A stretch of 24,625 nt of DNA from an uncultured Gemmatimonadota bacterium. GTDB taxonomy: Bacteria; Gemmatimonadota; Gemmatimonadetes; Gemmatimonadales; Gemmatimonadaceae. The notes below the pieces were generated by a model. That model did not search any database and had not been told where the DNA came from. It saw only the letters and a program-made list of their open reading frames with translations. Positions 14,551 to 22,042 of this stretch are shown here, piece after piece. Each line of letters starts with the position of its first letter. The stretch's first letter is position 1. The stretch covers positions 1-24,625 of the forward strand of contig CAMLDY010000036.1 in NCBI GenBank assembly GCA_946478895.1. The letters are read 5' to 3'. The position numbers and the translations under genes were made by a program.

Positions 14551-16803
14551 ATGCGAAAGACCTCGAAGCTTTACTTCGTCGCGCTCGTCGTCGCCCTGCC
14601 CCTCGTCGCGGGGGCGCAGCAAAAACAACGCTTCTCCAGCAGGGACGAGGCGCTACAGGCGGGCGCCATTCTGCGCGGCAGGCAGGGTCCGCGCGACGTG
14701 AACTGGTTCGAAGATGGAAGGCGCTACTCGTACATCGACATCGATCCTACGACCCGAACGCCCGTGATTCGCGCGTTCGATCCGGCGACGGGAAAGGATG
14801 CCATGCTGTTCACGAGCGCCGGCGTCAACTTCCCGGGCACCAACGAGCGTTTCAGCTACGACTCGTTCCAGTGGGCTCAGGATTCGAAGCATCTCGTCTT
14901 CCAGAGCAATTTCCAGCCAATTTTCCGCCGCTCTGGAATCTCGGACTTCTACATCTACTCGCTGGCGGATCGCAGCATGCAGCTCGCGACGAAGGGCGCG
15001 CGAACCGGCGAGCTCTCGCCCAACGGCGCGATGCTCGGCTTCGAGCGCGACGGCGACATGTACGTCACCACCCTGTCGAACCATCAGGAAAAGCGACTGA
15101 CCAGCGATGCATCCGAGCACGTTTACAATGGACACTTCGACTGGGTTTATGAGGAAGAGTTCGGGGAGGCGCAGGCCTGGAAGTGGTCACCTGACAGCCG
15201 CTACATCGCGTACTGGCAGCTGAACGACTCCGCCGAGCCGGTGATCCAGCTTTCCGACTACTCGGGCCTCCACCAGGAGTGGGAGCAGCTGCGCATTCCG
15301 CAGGTGGGTGATTCCAACGCGACGGTTCGCATTGGAGTGGTGAATGTCGGCAGCGGCCAGAACACCTGGCTCGACGTCGGTGAAAAGGGTGAGTACTACA
15401 TCCCGCGGATCTACTGGACGAGCCGGCCGGACACTCTGGCGGTGATTACGCTCAACCGGCCGCAGAACAAGATGACGCTGTATTTCTTCGACGTCAGAAC
15501 TGGTGGCCGACGCGAGGTGATGTCAGAGACTTCCAGGACGTGGATCGACGTCTACGATTTCTACGCCGGCGTGGAAGACATGATGACGTTCCCGTCCAAC
15601 TCCACGCAGTTCTTCTGGCTGAGCGACCGCGACGGATTCCAGCACCTGTACCGCTACGACTATTCAGGGAAGCTGGTGAACCAGGTCACTCACGGGAACT
15701 GGAGCGTCACGCGTGTCGAAGGCAGCGACGCCAGGAACCAGACGATCTACTACACATCGACGGAAGCGTCGCCGCTCCAGCGCCAGCTCTACTCGATTCA
15801 CTTCGACGGCACCGGGGAACGGCGCATCACCACGGCCGAGGGAAATCACAGAATCGACATGGCGCCGACGGCGACCTATTTCATCGACCGCTACTCGTCG
15901 GTGAAGCAGCCGCTCCAGGTGGAGCTGTGGTCAGCCGCGGGGCAGAAGCTGCGCACCCTGGAGAACAACGCAGCGACGTCGAAGTGGCTCGAGACCCACG
16001 CCTACGCGCCGACCGAGCTGTTCTCCTTCACGACCTCGGATGGCGTCCGTCTCGACGGCAGCATGATCAAGCCGATCCCGTTCGATCCGGGCAAGCGCTA
16101 TCCGGTGATCTTCGACATCTACGGCGGGCCGGGATCGCAGCAGGTGTACGACCAGTTCGGCGCGAGCGGCTGGGATCAGTGGCTGGCGCAGGAAGGCTAC
16201 ATCATCATCGGGCTGAACAATCGTGGCGCCAACAACTACGGCCGCGATTTCATGAAGGTCGTCTACAAGCAGCTCGGCAAGTATGAAGCGCTCGATTTCG
16301 CGGAGGCCGCGAAGTATCTGTCGAAGCAGAGTTACGTGGATCCCGCGCGCATCGCGATCATCGGCACCAGCTACGGCGGTTACGCGACGGTCTACACGAT
16401 GGAGATGTATCCGGAGATCTTCCGCGTCGGAGTGGCAAACTCTCCCGGCACCGACTGGCGCCTGTACGACACGATTTACACCGAGCGCTACATGGGACTG
16501 CTCCAGGACAACGAGAAGGGCTATGTCGAGAGCGCGCCCACCGAGCAGGCGGCGAAGATGCGCGGAAAGCTGTTGCTCATCCACTCGATGATGGATGACA
16601 ACGTGCATCCGCAGAACACCATGCAGCTCCTGACCGCGCTCACCAATGCCGGGCGCGATGCGGATCTGCGGATCTACCCGCCCGGGCGCCATGGCGCCGC
16701 CTACAACGCCCAGAGCGCGCGACTCATTCGGGCGGTGTCGGATGAGTTCCTGAACCGGTTCCTCAAGGCTCCGAATCCACCCGAGCTAGCGCCGGCTCAA
16801 TAG
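14551..16803 (+). CDS. Exported dipeptidyl-peptidase-IV-like S9 serine peptidase
   Basis: A 750-residue exported peptidase with a signal peptide (KLYFVALVVALPLVAGAQ, cut near 24). The N-terminal beta-propeller (about 35-490) contains GHFDWVYEEEFGEAQAWKWS, with the Glu pair that in DPP-IV binds the substrate amino terminus. The C-terminal alpha/beta-hydrolase domain (about 495-745) has the triad S607 (GTSYGGYA), D682 (MDDNVHPQNT) and H714 (GRHGAA); spacing matches DPP-IV. Such enzymes remove X-Pro or X-Ala dipeptides from peptide N-termini in the periplasm. The start was moved 10 codons inside the longest frame, to MRKTSK, because it gives a clean signal peptide. A terminator follows 13 nt after the stop. 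With the M14, M48 and M56 proteins it adds to a heavy peptide-degrading repertoire. Confidence 0.92.
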   Translation: MRKTSKLYFVALVVALPLVAGAQQKQRFSSRDEALQAGAILRGRQGPRDVNWFEDGRRYSYIDIDPTTRTPVIRAFDPATGKDAMLFTSAGVNFPGTNERFSYDSFQWAQDSKHLVFQSNFQPIFRRSGISDFYIYSLADRSMQLATKGARTGELSPNGAMLGFERDGDMYVTTLSNHQEKRLTSDASEHVYNGHFDWVYEEEFGEAQAWKWSPDSRYIAYWQLNDSAEPVIQLSDYSGLHQEWEQLRIPQVGDSNATVRIGVVNVGSGQNTWLDVGEKGEYYIPRIYWTSRPDTLAVITLNRPQNKMTLYFFDVRTGGRREVMSETSRTWIDVYDFYAGVEDMMTFPSNSTQFFWLSDRDGFQHLYRYDYSGKLVNQVTHGNWSVTRVEGSDARNQTIYYTSTEASPLQRQLYSIHFDGTGERRITTAEGNHRIDMAPTATYFIDRYSSVKQPLQVELWSAAGQKLRTLENNAATSKWLETHAYAPTELFSFTTSDGVRLDGSMIKPIPFDPGKRYPVIFDIYGGPGSQQVYDQFGASGWDQWLAQEGYIIIGLNNRGANNYGRDFMKVVYKQLGKYEALDFAEAAKYLSKQSYVDPARIAIIGTSYGGYATVYTMEMYPEIFRVGVANSPGTDWRLYDTIYTERYMGLLQDNEKGYVESAPTEQAAKMRGKLLLIHSMMDDNVHPQNTMQLLTALTNAGRDADLRIYPPGRHGAAYNAQSARLIRAVSDEFLNRFLKAPNPPELAPAQ

Positions 16804-16815
16804 CGATAGTTGGCA

Positions 16816-16858
16816 GAACGCACACCGTGATCGTCACGGTGGGCGTTCTTCGTTTTCG
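16816..16858 (+). terminator. Rho-independent terminator after the S9 peptidase gene
   Basis: GAACGC-A-CACCGTGA, loop TCG, then TCACGGTG-G-GCGTTC form a 15-bp stem with one A-G mismatch (16816-16848). It is followed by TTCGTTTTCG. The T-rich tail is on the plus strand only, so it ends the peptidase transcript. Confidence 0.8.
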
Positions 16859-16871
16859 CTGATTCGAGGAG

Positions 16872-17261
16872 TTACTTGCGGGCGTCCTTGCGGGCGTCCT
16901 TGCGGGCGTCGCGGACGTCCTGCCGGCGATCGCGCTTGTCCTTGCGGATCTCCTTGCGATCGGATTTCAGCTCACGCGCATCCCGGCGGGCCTCCTTCCT
17001 GTCGCCGGCCTTGACGTCGGCGCGCACTTCCTTGCGATCGATGCGGGCTTCCTTGCGGTCGGTTCTGATCTCACGCGAGTCGCTGCGCACTTCCTTGCAG
17101 TCGGCGACCGCGGTCGGGTGATTCTTGCACCACACCGCGAGCCGTGCTCTGGTCATGTGTGGCGGTGCCTTGAGGGTTGCCTGCGTCGACTGCGCCGACG
17201 CGTTGGTGCTCGCTGCAATTACCAGGGCGGCCGTAAACGCCGCAAGCTTCGCTATCGACAT
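16872..17261 (-). CDS. Secreted Asp/Arg/Lys repeat protein
   Basis: A 129-residue protein with a signal peptide (IAKLAAFTAALVIAASTNASAQ). A short segment with two cysteines follows (WCKNHPTAVADC, 44-55). The rest (about 58-129) is almost entirely charged repeats such as DSREIR, DRKEAR, DRKEVR, DRKEIRKDKR and finally KDARKDARK. The alternating acidic and basic residues every 3-4 positions suggest a long single helix or coiled coil held by i/i+4 salt bridges. No enzyme motif is present and I do not recognise the family. GAAGGAGAG lies 5 nt before the ATG, a strong ribosome site, and signal plus repeats argue that it is a real gene. Its location would be periplasmic or extracellular. Confidence 0.75.
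   Translation of the reverse strand: MSIAKLAAFTAALVIAASTNASAQSTQATLKAPPHMTRARLAVWCKNHPTAVADCKEVRSDSREIRTDRKEARIDRKEVRADVKAGDRKEARRDARELKSDRKEIRKDKRDRRQDVRDARKDARKDARK
16875..16912 (-). repeat. Tandem 12-bp repeat at the 3' end of the charged-repeat gene
   Basis: Three near-perfect copies of a 12-base unit (plus-strand CTTGCGGGCGTC) encode RKDA repeated at the protein's C-terminus. Looser versions of the same codon pattern run through the rest of the repeat domain, consistent with growth by slippage or unequal exchange. Confidence 0.75.
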
Positions 17262-17399
17262 CGTGTCTCTCCTTCCTCTGCGAGGATCGTTCGGTCTGGC
17301 GCACGCGCGCCGTTCACCTGGAGAGACGCGCCATACTCAATGTTGTTAACGACCGATGTCGACGTCGAAGCCTGCGGTGAACCTTCGGTTCGGAAAAGG

Positions 17400-18101
17400 T
17401 CACAGGTACATGTAAGTGCAGCCGTGCGTTTGCGCCTGATTGATCGCGACAACCATCGCCGGCACGAGGAAAACGCCGGGCAGCATGTTGGCCTCGAACT
17501 CCTTGCGGAGCGCGGCCGACTTCTCTCCGCCGCCGCCGAGCAGTCCCATCCACACGTTGAAGGCGTTGTTACAGAGGATGAAGACCGCGCCCCGCTGCTG
17601 CAGCGATGTCATCGAGGAGTCAGCCGGGATGCCGATCGGAGCGCCGCTGACGGCGAGAGTTTCGGAGCCGGGAGGCGCGGCGGCAAAGACGTTGGACGTT
17701 GCCGGTGCGTTCGACGCATCCATGACCTTGAGCGGGTTCGCGATTCCGTACTTCTGCCACATAGCATCGTTGAATCCCATCATCGTCGACATGCCGTACA
17801 GCGAGACGACGGCGGTGACGTTCGGATGCTGAACGTGATAAACGTCGCGCATGGCGTTGAGATAATTGCGAACGTGAATCAGGCCCATGCCGTTCTGATG
17901 ATTTGGCATGTCGAAGAACTGGCGATGCTTGCCGGTCAGTGCGGTGAGCCATTTGTCGCTCGGCTCGATGTCTGTCTTCGGTCTGCGGCCGTCGGCGAAA
18001 GCCGGCGCAGCGGTTCCGGTCAGGCCAAGCGCGACTGCTCCGGCGGCGATTCTACCCAGAAATTCCCTGCGGTCTGGCAATGGAAGCGAGTCGTTGTTCA
18101 T
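17400..18101 (-). CDS. Tat-exported DsrE/F-like protein
   Basis: A 233-residue protein with a twin-arginine signal (DRREFLGRIAAGAVALGL, 10-27), so exported folded. The mature part looks like the DsrE/DsrF fold. It has an early strand (NVTAVVSLYGMSTMMGF), then RGAVFILCNNAF (170-181) with C177 at the position of the family's conserved cysteine, and a closing strand (GVFLVPAMVVAINQAQTHGCTYMYL) with C228. DsrE-type proteins usually act in the cytoplasm as sulfur-transfer or sulfur-binding subunits; an exported version is less usual. Its ATG overlaps the stop of the TsdA-like gene (ATGA), indicating coupled translation and a shared role in periplasmic sulfur chemistry. The DsrE assignment rests on strand pattern and cysteine position, not on a search. 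Remote alternatives with the same fold are possible. Confidence 0.65.
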   Translation of the reverse strand: MNNDSLPLPDRREFLGRIAAGAVALGLTGTAAPAFADGRRPKTDIEPSDKWLTALTGKHRQFFDMPNHQNGMGLIHVRNYLNAMRDVYHVQHPNVTAVVSLYGMSTMMGFNDAMWQKYGIANPLKVMDASNAPATSNVFAAAPPGSETLAVSGAPIGIPADSSMTSLQQRGAVFILCNNAFNVWMGLLGGGGEKSAALRKEFEANMLPGVFLVPAMVVAINQAQTHGCTYMYL

Positions 18102-18985
18102 GGCGACTTCTCCTTGGGAAGGGTGGGATGCGGCAATACGTGATATTCAGCTGCGGCTGGTTTGCCGCCGTGTGGCCAGTCACGCGATTTTCCCGCGAAG
18201 TCGGGGCGCGGTCTGGTGTTGATGTAAGTGGCAACGTCGAACGCCTGCTGCGGCGTGAGCTGCTGCGCGCGATCGATCGGCATCAGCTGGTAGATGAACG
18301 ATGCGGCAGTGATGATGTTGGCCATGCCCGCGCCAACGTTGTAAGAACGCGGTCCCCAGAGCGGCGGTGCGACCGCGGTGCCCTGGCCGGTCGCGCCGTG
18401 ACAACGCGTGCAGGTTGTGGCGAACAGCGCGCTGCCGCGTGCTGCGCTGCCATTCATCGGCAGAAGTCGCGGCAGGCCCGCGCCATCCATCTCCTGACCG
18501 ACTGGAATGCCCGTCGAGAGAAATGCGAGGTATGCGACGATGTCGCGCATGTCGCGTCCGGCTGGCTCGAGCGCGCGGCCGTTCAGGCTGCGTCGAAAGC
18601 AGTCGTTGATGCGATCTTCGATCAGATCGACCTTGCCACTTCGGGCTCGGTACTGTGGAAACCGCGAATAGCTCCCGACCCACGGCATCGCGTTCTTGCG
18701 CAACCCGCCATCGAGGTGGCAGCTCGCGCATCGAAGTGCGTTGCCGACATTGCGCGGCAAACTGTCGCGCGTCGCGAGCAGGATCGCCCGTCCACGGAGC
18801 GCGGACGCGCGGTAGCCGCTGTCACGCAGCTCATTATCGGAGGGTACACGGAAAGGAACGCGCGGCTTTACCGTCTGCTGGCCCGAGCTCAGCGCGGTGC
18901 CGGATCCGCGCGCGAGCCCATTCCCGAGGCCGGCGACGCAAAACACGATGGCTACGACCTGCGCCAGCCGGATCCAGGAGCTCAC
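18098..18985 (-). CDS. TsdA-like dihaem cytochrome c (thiosulfate dehydrogenase family)
   Basis: A 295-residue exported protein with an N-terminal hydrophobic segment (RLAQVVAIVFCVAGLG) and two haem c sites, CASCH (86-90) and CTRCH (192-196). The stretch FPQYRARSGKVDLIEDRINDCF (109-130) is strongly like TsdA. In that family the cysteine of the INDC motif (here C129) is the unusual distal ligand of the first haem. Met candidates for the second haem are M221 (GAGM) and M235 (QLMP). TsdA oxidises two thiosulfates to tetrathionate in the periplasm, or works in reverse as a tetrathionate reductase. Direction cannot be read here. GTG start with GGAG 8 nt upstream. It is followed, with a 4-base overlap, by the Tat-exported DsrE-like gene. 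A perfect palindrome lies 20 nt upstream of the start. Confidence 0.8.
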   Translation of the reverse strand: MSSWIRLAQVVAIVFCVAGLGNGLARGSGTALSSGQQTVKPRVPFRVPSDNELRDSGYRASALRGRAILLATRDSLPRNVGNALRCASCHLDGGLRKNAMPWVGSYSRFPQYRARSGKVDLIEDRINDCFRRSLNGRALEPAGRDMRDIVAYLAFLSTGIPVGQEMDGAGLPRLLPMNGSAARGSALFATTCTRCHGATGQGTAVAPPLWGPRSYNVGAGMANIITAASFIYQLMPIDRAQQLTPQQAFDVATYINTRPRPDFAGKSRDWPHGGKPAAAEYHVLPHPTLPKEKSP

Positions 18986-19005
18986 GGGGCTTACTCCGAT
19001 GAAAG

Positions 19006-19033
19006 GCGAGGCGAGGGTTAACCCTCGCCTCGC
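19006..19033. promoter_or_regulatory. Perfect 28-bp palindrome in the tsdA-like leader
   Basis: Arms GCGAGGCGAGGGTT and AACCCTCGCCTCGC are perfectly complementary with no loop, centred on GTTAAC. The palindrome ends 20 nt before the GTG start of the TsdA-like gene, immediately downstream of its candidate promoter. On the minus strand the flanking sequence is CTTTCATC, without a T-run, so a simple terminator for the upstream operon is poorly supported. An operator or a leader hairpin is more likely. Confidence 0.6.
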
Positions 19034-19041
19034 AGGCCCCC

Positions 19042-19070
19042 TATTTAGAAAACTCTGCCGGTCCGCGCAA
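19042..19070 (-). promoter_or_regulatory. Candidate promoter of the tsdA-like operon
   Basis: On the minus strand TTGCGC (19070-19065), a 17-nt spacer and TAAATA (19047-19042) could serve as -35 and -10 boxes. The start site would be near 19035, so the palindrome would form the first bases of the transcript. The match is modest. Confidence 0.4.
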
Positions 19071-19102
19071 GTGAGTCACGCGTCGACTTGAGGTTTGCTC
19101 GA

Positions 19103-19519
19103 CTAGTCGGCCCTGACCGGCATCTCGGGCGCTTCGGTCGAGCGCATGGAGCCGAGGTCGCTGCGCGGCGAAGGCCTGCCGCGAATCGAGCTCGCGACTT
19201 CGTTCACCGCGCCGTCGATTCGCTCATGAATCGCTGCAGTGACACCGGTAAGTAGCGACGCGACGATTCCGTCGAGGGCAACGCCCAGCTTGCTGCCGGT
19301 CTTTCTCGTCGCATCCGAGGTAACGCGCGCGGATCTCACGTCGGCGCTCGAGGCACTCAGCGCGATGCCGGCCCCAATTGCGATCCCCACCGCTGCCCAT
19401 GGGTGCTCGCGGATCTGGCGCGTCAAATCGACTTTGCGCTCGAGCTCGGTGATCGCGCTGGACATCCGCTCTTTGGTCTGCTCGATGTCGGCGCGAACGT
19501 CGGTCGTTGTCTCAGGCAT
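19103..19519 (-). CDS. DUF3618-like membrane-associated small protein
   Basis: A 138-residue protein. The N-terminus, TTTDVRADIEQTKERMSSAITELERKVD (4-31), matches the helical DUF3618 pattern of an acidic helix followed by LExK. A short hydrophobic stretch follows (WAAVGIAIGAGIALSAS, 41-57) that could anchor it in the inner membrane. The remainder is helical and polar. No enzymatic function is known for the family. It is the last gene of a three-gene operon: its ATG lies 8 bases inside the end of the Holin-X-like gene. This arrangement resembles the yqjD-yqjE-yqjK membrane group of enterobacteria in gene types, which are linked to stress and stationary phase. Confidence 0.7.
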   Translation of the reverse strand: MPETTTDVRADIEQTKERMSSAITELERKVDLTRQIREHPWAAVGIAIGAGIALSASSADVRSARVTSDATRKTGSKLGVALDGIVASLLTGVTAAIHERIDGAVNEVASSIRGRPSPRSDLGSMRSTEAPEMPVRAD

Positions 19520-19904
19520 CCTTGTGCCTCCGTAGTGTTGCCAGGGTCTGCTCGGGCTTGATGTTCCGCGGCGAGAGCAGCGCCGTGCCTTTCTTCAACA
19601 AAAAGAACGCGAGGCCGCCGAGGACGGCCGTCAGCACGAACGCCGCGATCCAATAGTGGCCGCGGAACAGCGCATCGCCCATCAGCAGCACGATTCCGAA
19701 TACCAGCATCTGCACCGTCAGCATTCCGATCATCGCCGCAGCGACTGTAAATCCGGTGCCCTTTCCGATGTCTCGCGCGATCTGCGCGAACTCGATGCGC
19801 GCGAGATGGACCTCCTGTCGGGCGAGGTGGGCGCCGTCTTCCGCAACTTCGCGCAGGAGCTGGCCGACTCCGCGCGAGCTCGATCGACCGTCAGCGAGTT
19901 TCAT
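19512..19904 (-). CDS. Holin-X/YqjE-like (DUF1469) membrane protein
   Basis: A 130-residue inner-membrane protein. An amphipathic helix comes first (GQLLREVAEDGAHLARQEVHLARIEFAQIARDI, 14-46), then two hydrophobic segments (about 52-76 and 84-104) joined by a short loop, and a basic tail. This is the pattern of the putative Actinobacterial Holin-X / phage holin superfamily III (YqjE). Despite the name, such genes are widespread in chromosomes without phages, and lysis activity is not implied. It starts immediately after the stop of the DUF883-like gene (TAG-ATG, no gap) and overlaps the next gene by 8 bases. The three are certainly co-translated. Confidence 0.8.
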   Translation of the reverse strand: MKLADGRSSSRGVGQLLREVAEDGAHLARQEVHLARIEFAQIARDIGKGTGFTVAAAMIGMLTVQMLVFGIVLLMGDALFRGHYWIAAFVLTAVLGGLAFFLLKKGTALLSPRNIKPEQTLATLRRHKDA

Positions 19905-20333
19905 CTAGCGGCGGAAGGCCTTTCCGATCAGGTAGCCGGCGCCCAGTGCAACGAGCAGTGATCTCGCCGGATGCTCCTTGACCTGTTTCTCGACGCCCGA
20001 TTTGAGCTTGTCGAGATCCGCATCGCGGATCCAGTCGGCGCTCGACTGCATTCCCGTTGCAAGAGTGTCGGTGACAGCGGTGATGCTCGAGTCGCCCGAG
20101 GCCGAGCTGCCGGTATCGCTGACAGCAGCGACTTTGTTCTGACGCAAAGCGTTGGCGCCTGCCTCGAGACCGTCGGCGATCAGCGCGGGAAGGGTGGATG
20201 CTTTTTGCCGGACGGTTGATGCAACGCCTTTCACCCTGGCTCCGACACCGCCCTGATCCGATCCTGATTGGTCGATTCCATTCGAACTGTTTCCGGGCTC
20301 GGCGTTGGTGATTTCACTCTCGATGCGTTCCAT
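19905..20333 (-). CDS. YqjD/ElaB (DUF883)-like membrane-anchored protein
   Basis: A 142-residue protein with a long helical, Ser/Asp-rich body and a C-terminal anchor, KEHPARSLLVALGAGYLIGKAFRR (119-142). A proline, a short glycine-rich hydrophobic helix and a final double arginine are the DUF883 signature. In Escherichia coli, YqjD-type proteins tether ribosomes to the inner membrane in stationary phase; whether this one does so is unknown. GGAGG lies 4 nt before the ATG. First gene of the three-gene membrane operon. A small GCCGC-N5-GCGGC hairpin (20352-20366) sits in its leader. Confidence 0.7.
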   Translation of the reverse strand: MERIESEITNAEPGNSSNGIDQSGSDQGGVGARVKGVASTVRQKASTLPALIADGLEAGANALRQNKVAAVSDTGSSASGDSSITAVTDTLATGMQSSADWIRDADLDKLKSGVEKQVKEHPARSLLVALGAGYLIGKAFRR

Positions 20334-20431
20334 GTGACCTCCAACAGTAAGTGGGCCGCTAACCGCGGCTCTTCTAATATGCAGGAGCCGCGCCGACGGC
20401 CTGCGCTCGGCTGCCGATCACAAGCGAGTTG

Positions 20432-21370
20432 TTAGTGCGCGGAGCGGGCCAACTGCCGAATGGATTGAAGGTCCGCGTGCCGGCGACGCAGTGCGCGGCG
20501 GCTCTGCTCGAGGGTGGTACGCTCGAATCGGACACGGTCCCCTGGCCGCCGCTGTGCCAGAATCGGCAAGTCCCACTCGGTGACGACGGCAATTTTCGGA
20601 TAACCGCCAACCGTCGGGGCGTCGGCCATCAACACGATGGGCAGTCCATCCCCCGGAATCTGAATGGCGCCCGGACACCCGGGCTCGGACGGCAAAGCCG
20701 CTGGTACGCCGGGCAACGGGGGTCCTTCCAGCCGGTAGCCGGTACGATCCGAAGCGTTGGCGATGCGATACTCGCTTTCGCACAGGATTCGCCACGCGTC
20801 GTCGTCAAAAAAATCCTCCTGCGGGCCGGGAGTTACGTGAACGATGCCGGCCTCGTACCTGGGCAGCAGCTCCGCGGCGCAGTGAACCTGATGGTCTGGC
20901 AACTCGGCGTCGCCCCCCGGGATCATATCGCCGGTCCGGAGCATTCGGCCTTCGAAGCCGCCGAATCTTCCCGGCAGGTAAGTGGACCTGCTGCCCAGCA
21001 GGAGCGGGACGTCGATTCCACCACTGACGGCGACGTAAAGGAACCGACCGGCCTCGATTTTTTCGACCGCGAGCTCATCGCCCGCCCGCACGATGGTGCT
21101 GGTGCAGGGAGCGATCGGACGCCCACCGACGGTGGCTCGGACGGAAGCGCCCGCGATCGCGCAGCCGCAATCCCGCTCGAAGCGAATCGTGCCGCCGCCG
21201 AGTGCCCACTCGAGCGCCGCGGCGTCGAGCTCATTGTCGAGGATGGCGTTGGCTGCCTGGAGCGCGAAGGAGTCCATCGCACCGCCGGATGGAACGCCGA
21301 ACGAGCGCGTGCGTTTCCGACCGCAATCCTGAACGGTGAGATAGGGCGGGGCCTTGGTGACGGTGATCAC
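20432..21370 (-). CDS. pxpC: 5-oxoprolinase subunit C (AHS2/biotin-dependent carboxyltransferase-like)
   Basis: A 312-residue cytoplasmic protein of the AHS2/KipA family. Characteristic segments are LTVQDCGRKRTRSFGVPSGGAMDSFALQAAN (11-41), YVAVSGGIDVPLLLGSRSTYLPGRFGG (112-138) and GLPIVLMADAPTVGGYPKIAVV (about 243-264). With PxpB and PxpA it forms the ATP-dependent prokaryotic 5-oxoprolinase, which opens 5-oxoproline to glutamate. The related urea-amidolyase/allophanate hydrolase modules share this fold, so the pxpA neighbour decides the call. GTG start, whose last two bases are part of the pxpB stop (GTGA overlap), so translation is coupled. Length is normal and the gene looks intact. Confidence 0.92.
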   Translation of the reverse strand: MITVTKAPPYLTVQDCGRKRTRSFGVPSGGAMDSFALQAANAILDNELDAAALEWALGGGTIRFERDCGCAIAGASVRATVGGRPIAPCTSTIVRAGDELAVEKIEAGRFLYVAVSGGIDVPLLLGSRSTYLPGRFGGFEGRMLRTGDMIPGGDAELPDHQVHCAAELLPRYEAGIVHVTPGPQEDFFDDDAWRILCESEYRIANASDRTGYRLEGPPLPGVPAALPSEPGCPGAIQIPGDGLPIVLMADAPTVGGYPKIAVVTEWDLPILAQRRPGDRVRFERTTLEQSRRALRRRHADLQSIRQLARSAH

Positions 21371-22008
21371 TTTAGCGGTTCGAACCTGACGATGTCGCCG
21401 GGCGCCAACAGCGCGGGCGGCTCGCTGCGGGGGTCGAACATTAGTTGGTTGGTCGTCCCGATCAGGTGCCAGCCGCCGGGAGTGTCGAGCGGATACACTG
21501 CGGTCTGCGCGGCAGCGATGGCGACACTTCCCGCCGCGACGCGTGGGCGCGGCTGCGCGCGCCTAGGGAGATGCAGCGCCGGGTCGAGCTCGCTGAGGTA
21601 CGCGAAGCCTGGAACGAATCCCAGGATGTCGACGGTGTAGGCGCGCCCGGAGTGGAGCGCGACGACCTCCTCGACGTCCAGCCGCGTAGCCTCCGCCACC
21701 GCCGGAAGATCGATGCCGTCGTAGCGAACAGCGATGATGTGCTCACGCGGTTTCCGGTCATCGGCTTCCGAGGGTGCCGTGGTGCATTTCTCGATGAGGA
21801 GCTTCGCGGCGTCATCGTACGTCGCTGCCACGGGGTCGTAGAATACCGTCAGCGCGAGATAGGCGGGCACCACATCAACCACGAAGGGAATCCGCGCGCT
21901 TCGGATCGAGCGCGCCGCGGCATGAATCCGCCCCAGCAGTGCGGGGCTGCGCTCCTCACCGAAAGCGATAGTTATCGCGGAGTCGCCGAGCGGGTGCGCG
22001 CTGGGCAT
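21367..22008 (-). CDS. pxpB: 5-oxoprolinase subunit B (AHS1/KipI-like)
   Basis: A 213-residue protein of the AHS1/KipI family. It opens with HPLGDSAITIAFGEE and has the typical core VVALHSGRAYTVDILGFVPGFAYLSELD, PRRAQPRPRVAAGSVAIAAAQTAVYPLDTPGGWHLIGTT and a C-terminal DIVRFEPLK. It is the partner of PxpC in the 5-oxoprolinase complex, and relatives inhibit the sporulation kinase KinA in Bacillus. The start is uncertain: the ATG at 22008 gives the best N-terminus. Another ATG lies 4 codons earlier and a TTG 15 codons earlier (22053), overlapping the end of pxpA. None has a good ribosome site, consistent with translational coupling to pxpA. Confidence 0.9.
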   Translation of the reverse strand: MPSAHPLGDSAITIAFGEERSPALLGRIHAAARSIRSARIPFVVDVVPAYLALTVFYDPVAATYDDAAKLLIEKCTTAPSEADDRKPREHIIAVRYDGIDLPAVAEATRLDVEEVVALHSGRAYTVDILGFVPGFAYLSELDPALHLPRRAQPRPRVAAGSVAIAAAQTAVYPLDTPGGWHLIGTTNQLMFDPRSEPPALLAPGDIVRFEPLK

Positions 22009-22042
22009 GACTGACGGCATCGGGGTTATCGGTGCGCGGAAA

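Noticed and set aside
19512..19904. Holin-like protein as evidence of a prophage
   Set aside because: No other phage gene is present, and the operon matches chromosomal YqjD/YqjE-type membrane genes.
20429..21640. 403-codon plus-strand open frame antisense to pxpC and pxpB
   Set aside because: A long antisense frame is expected in GC-rich DNA; the minus-strand proteins match PxpC and PxpB throughout.
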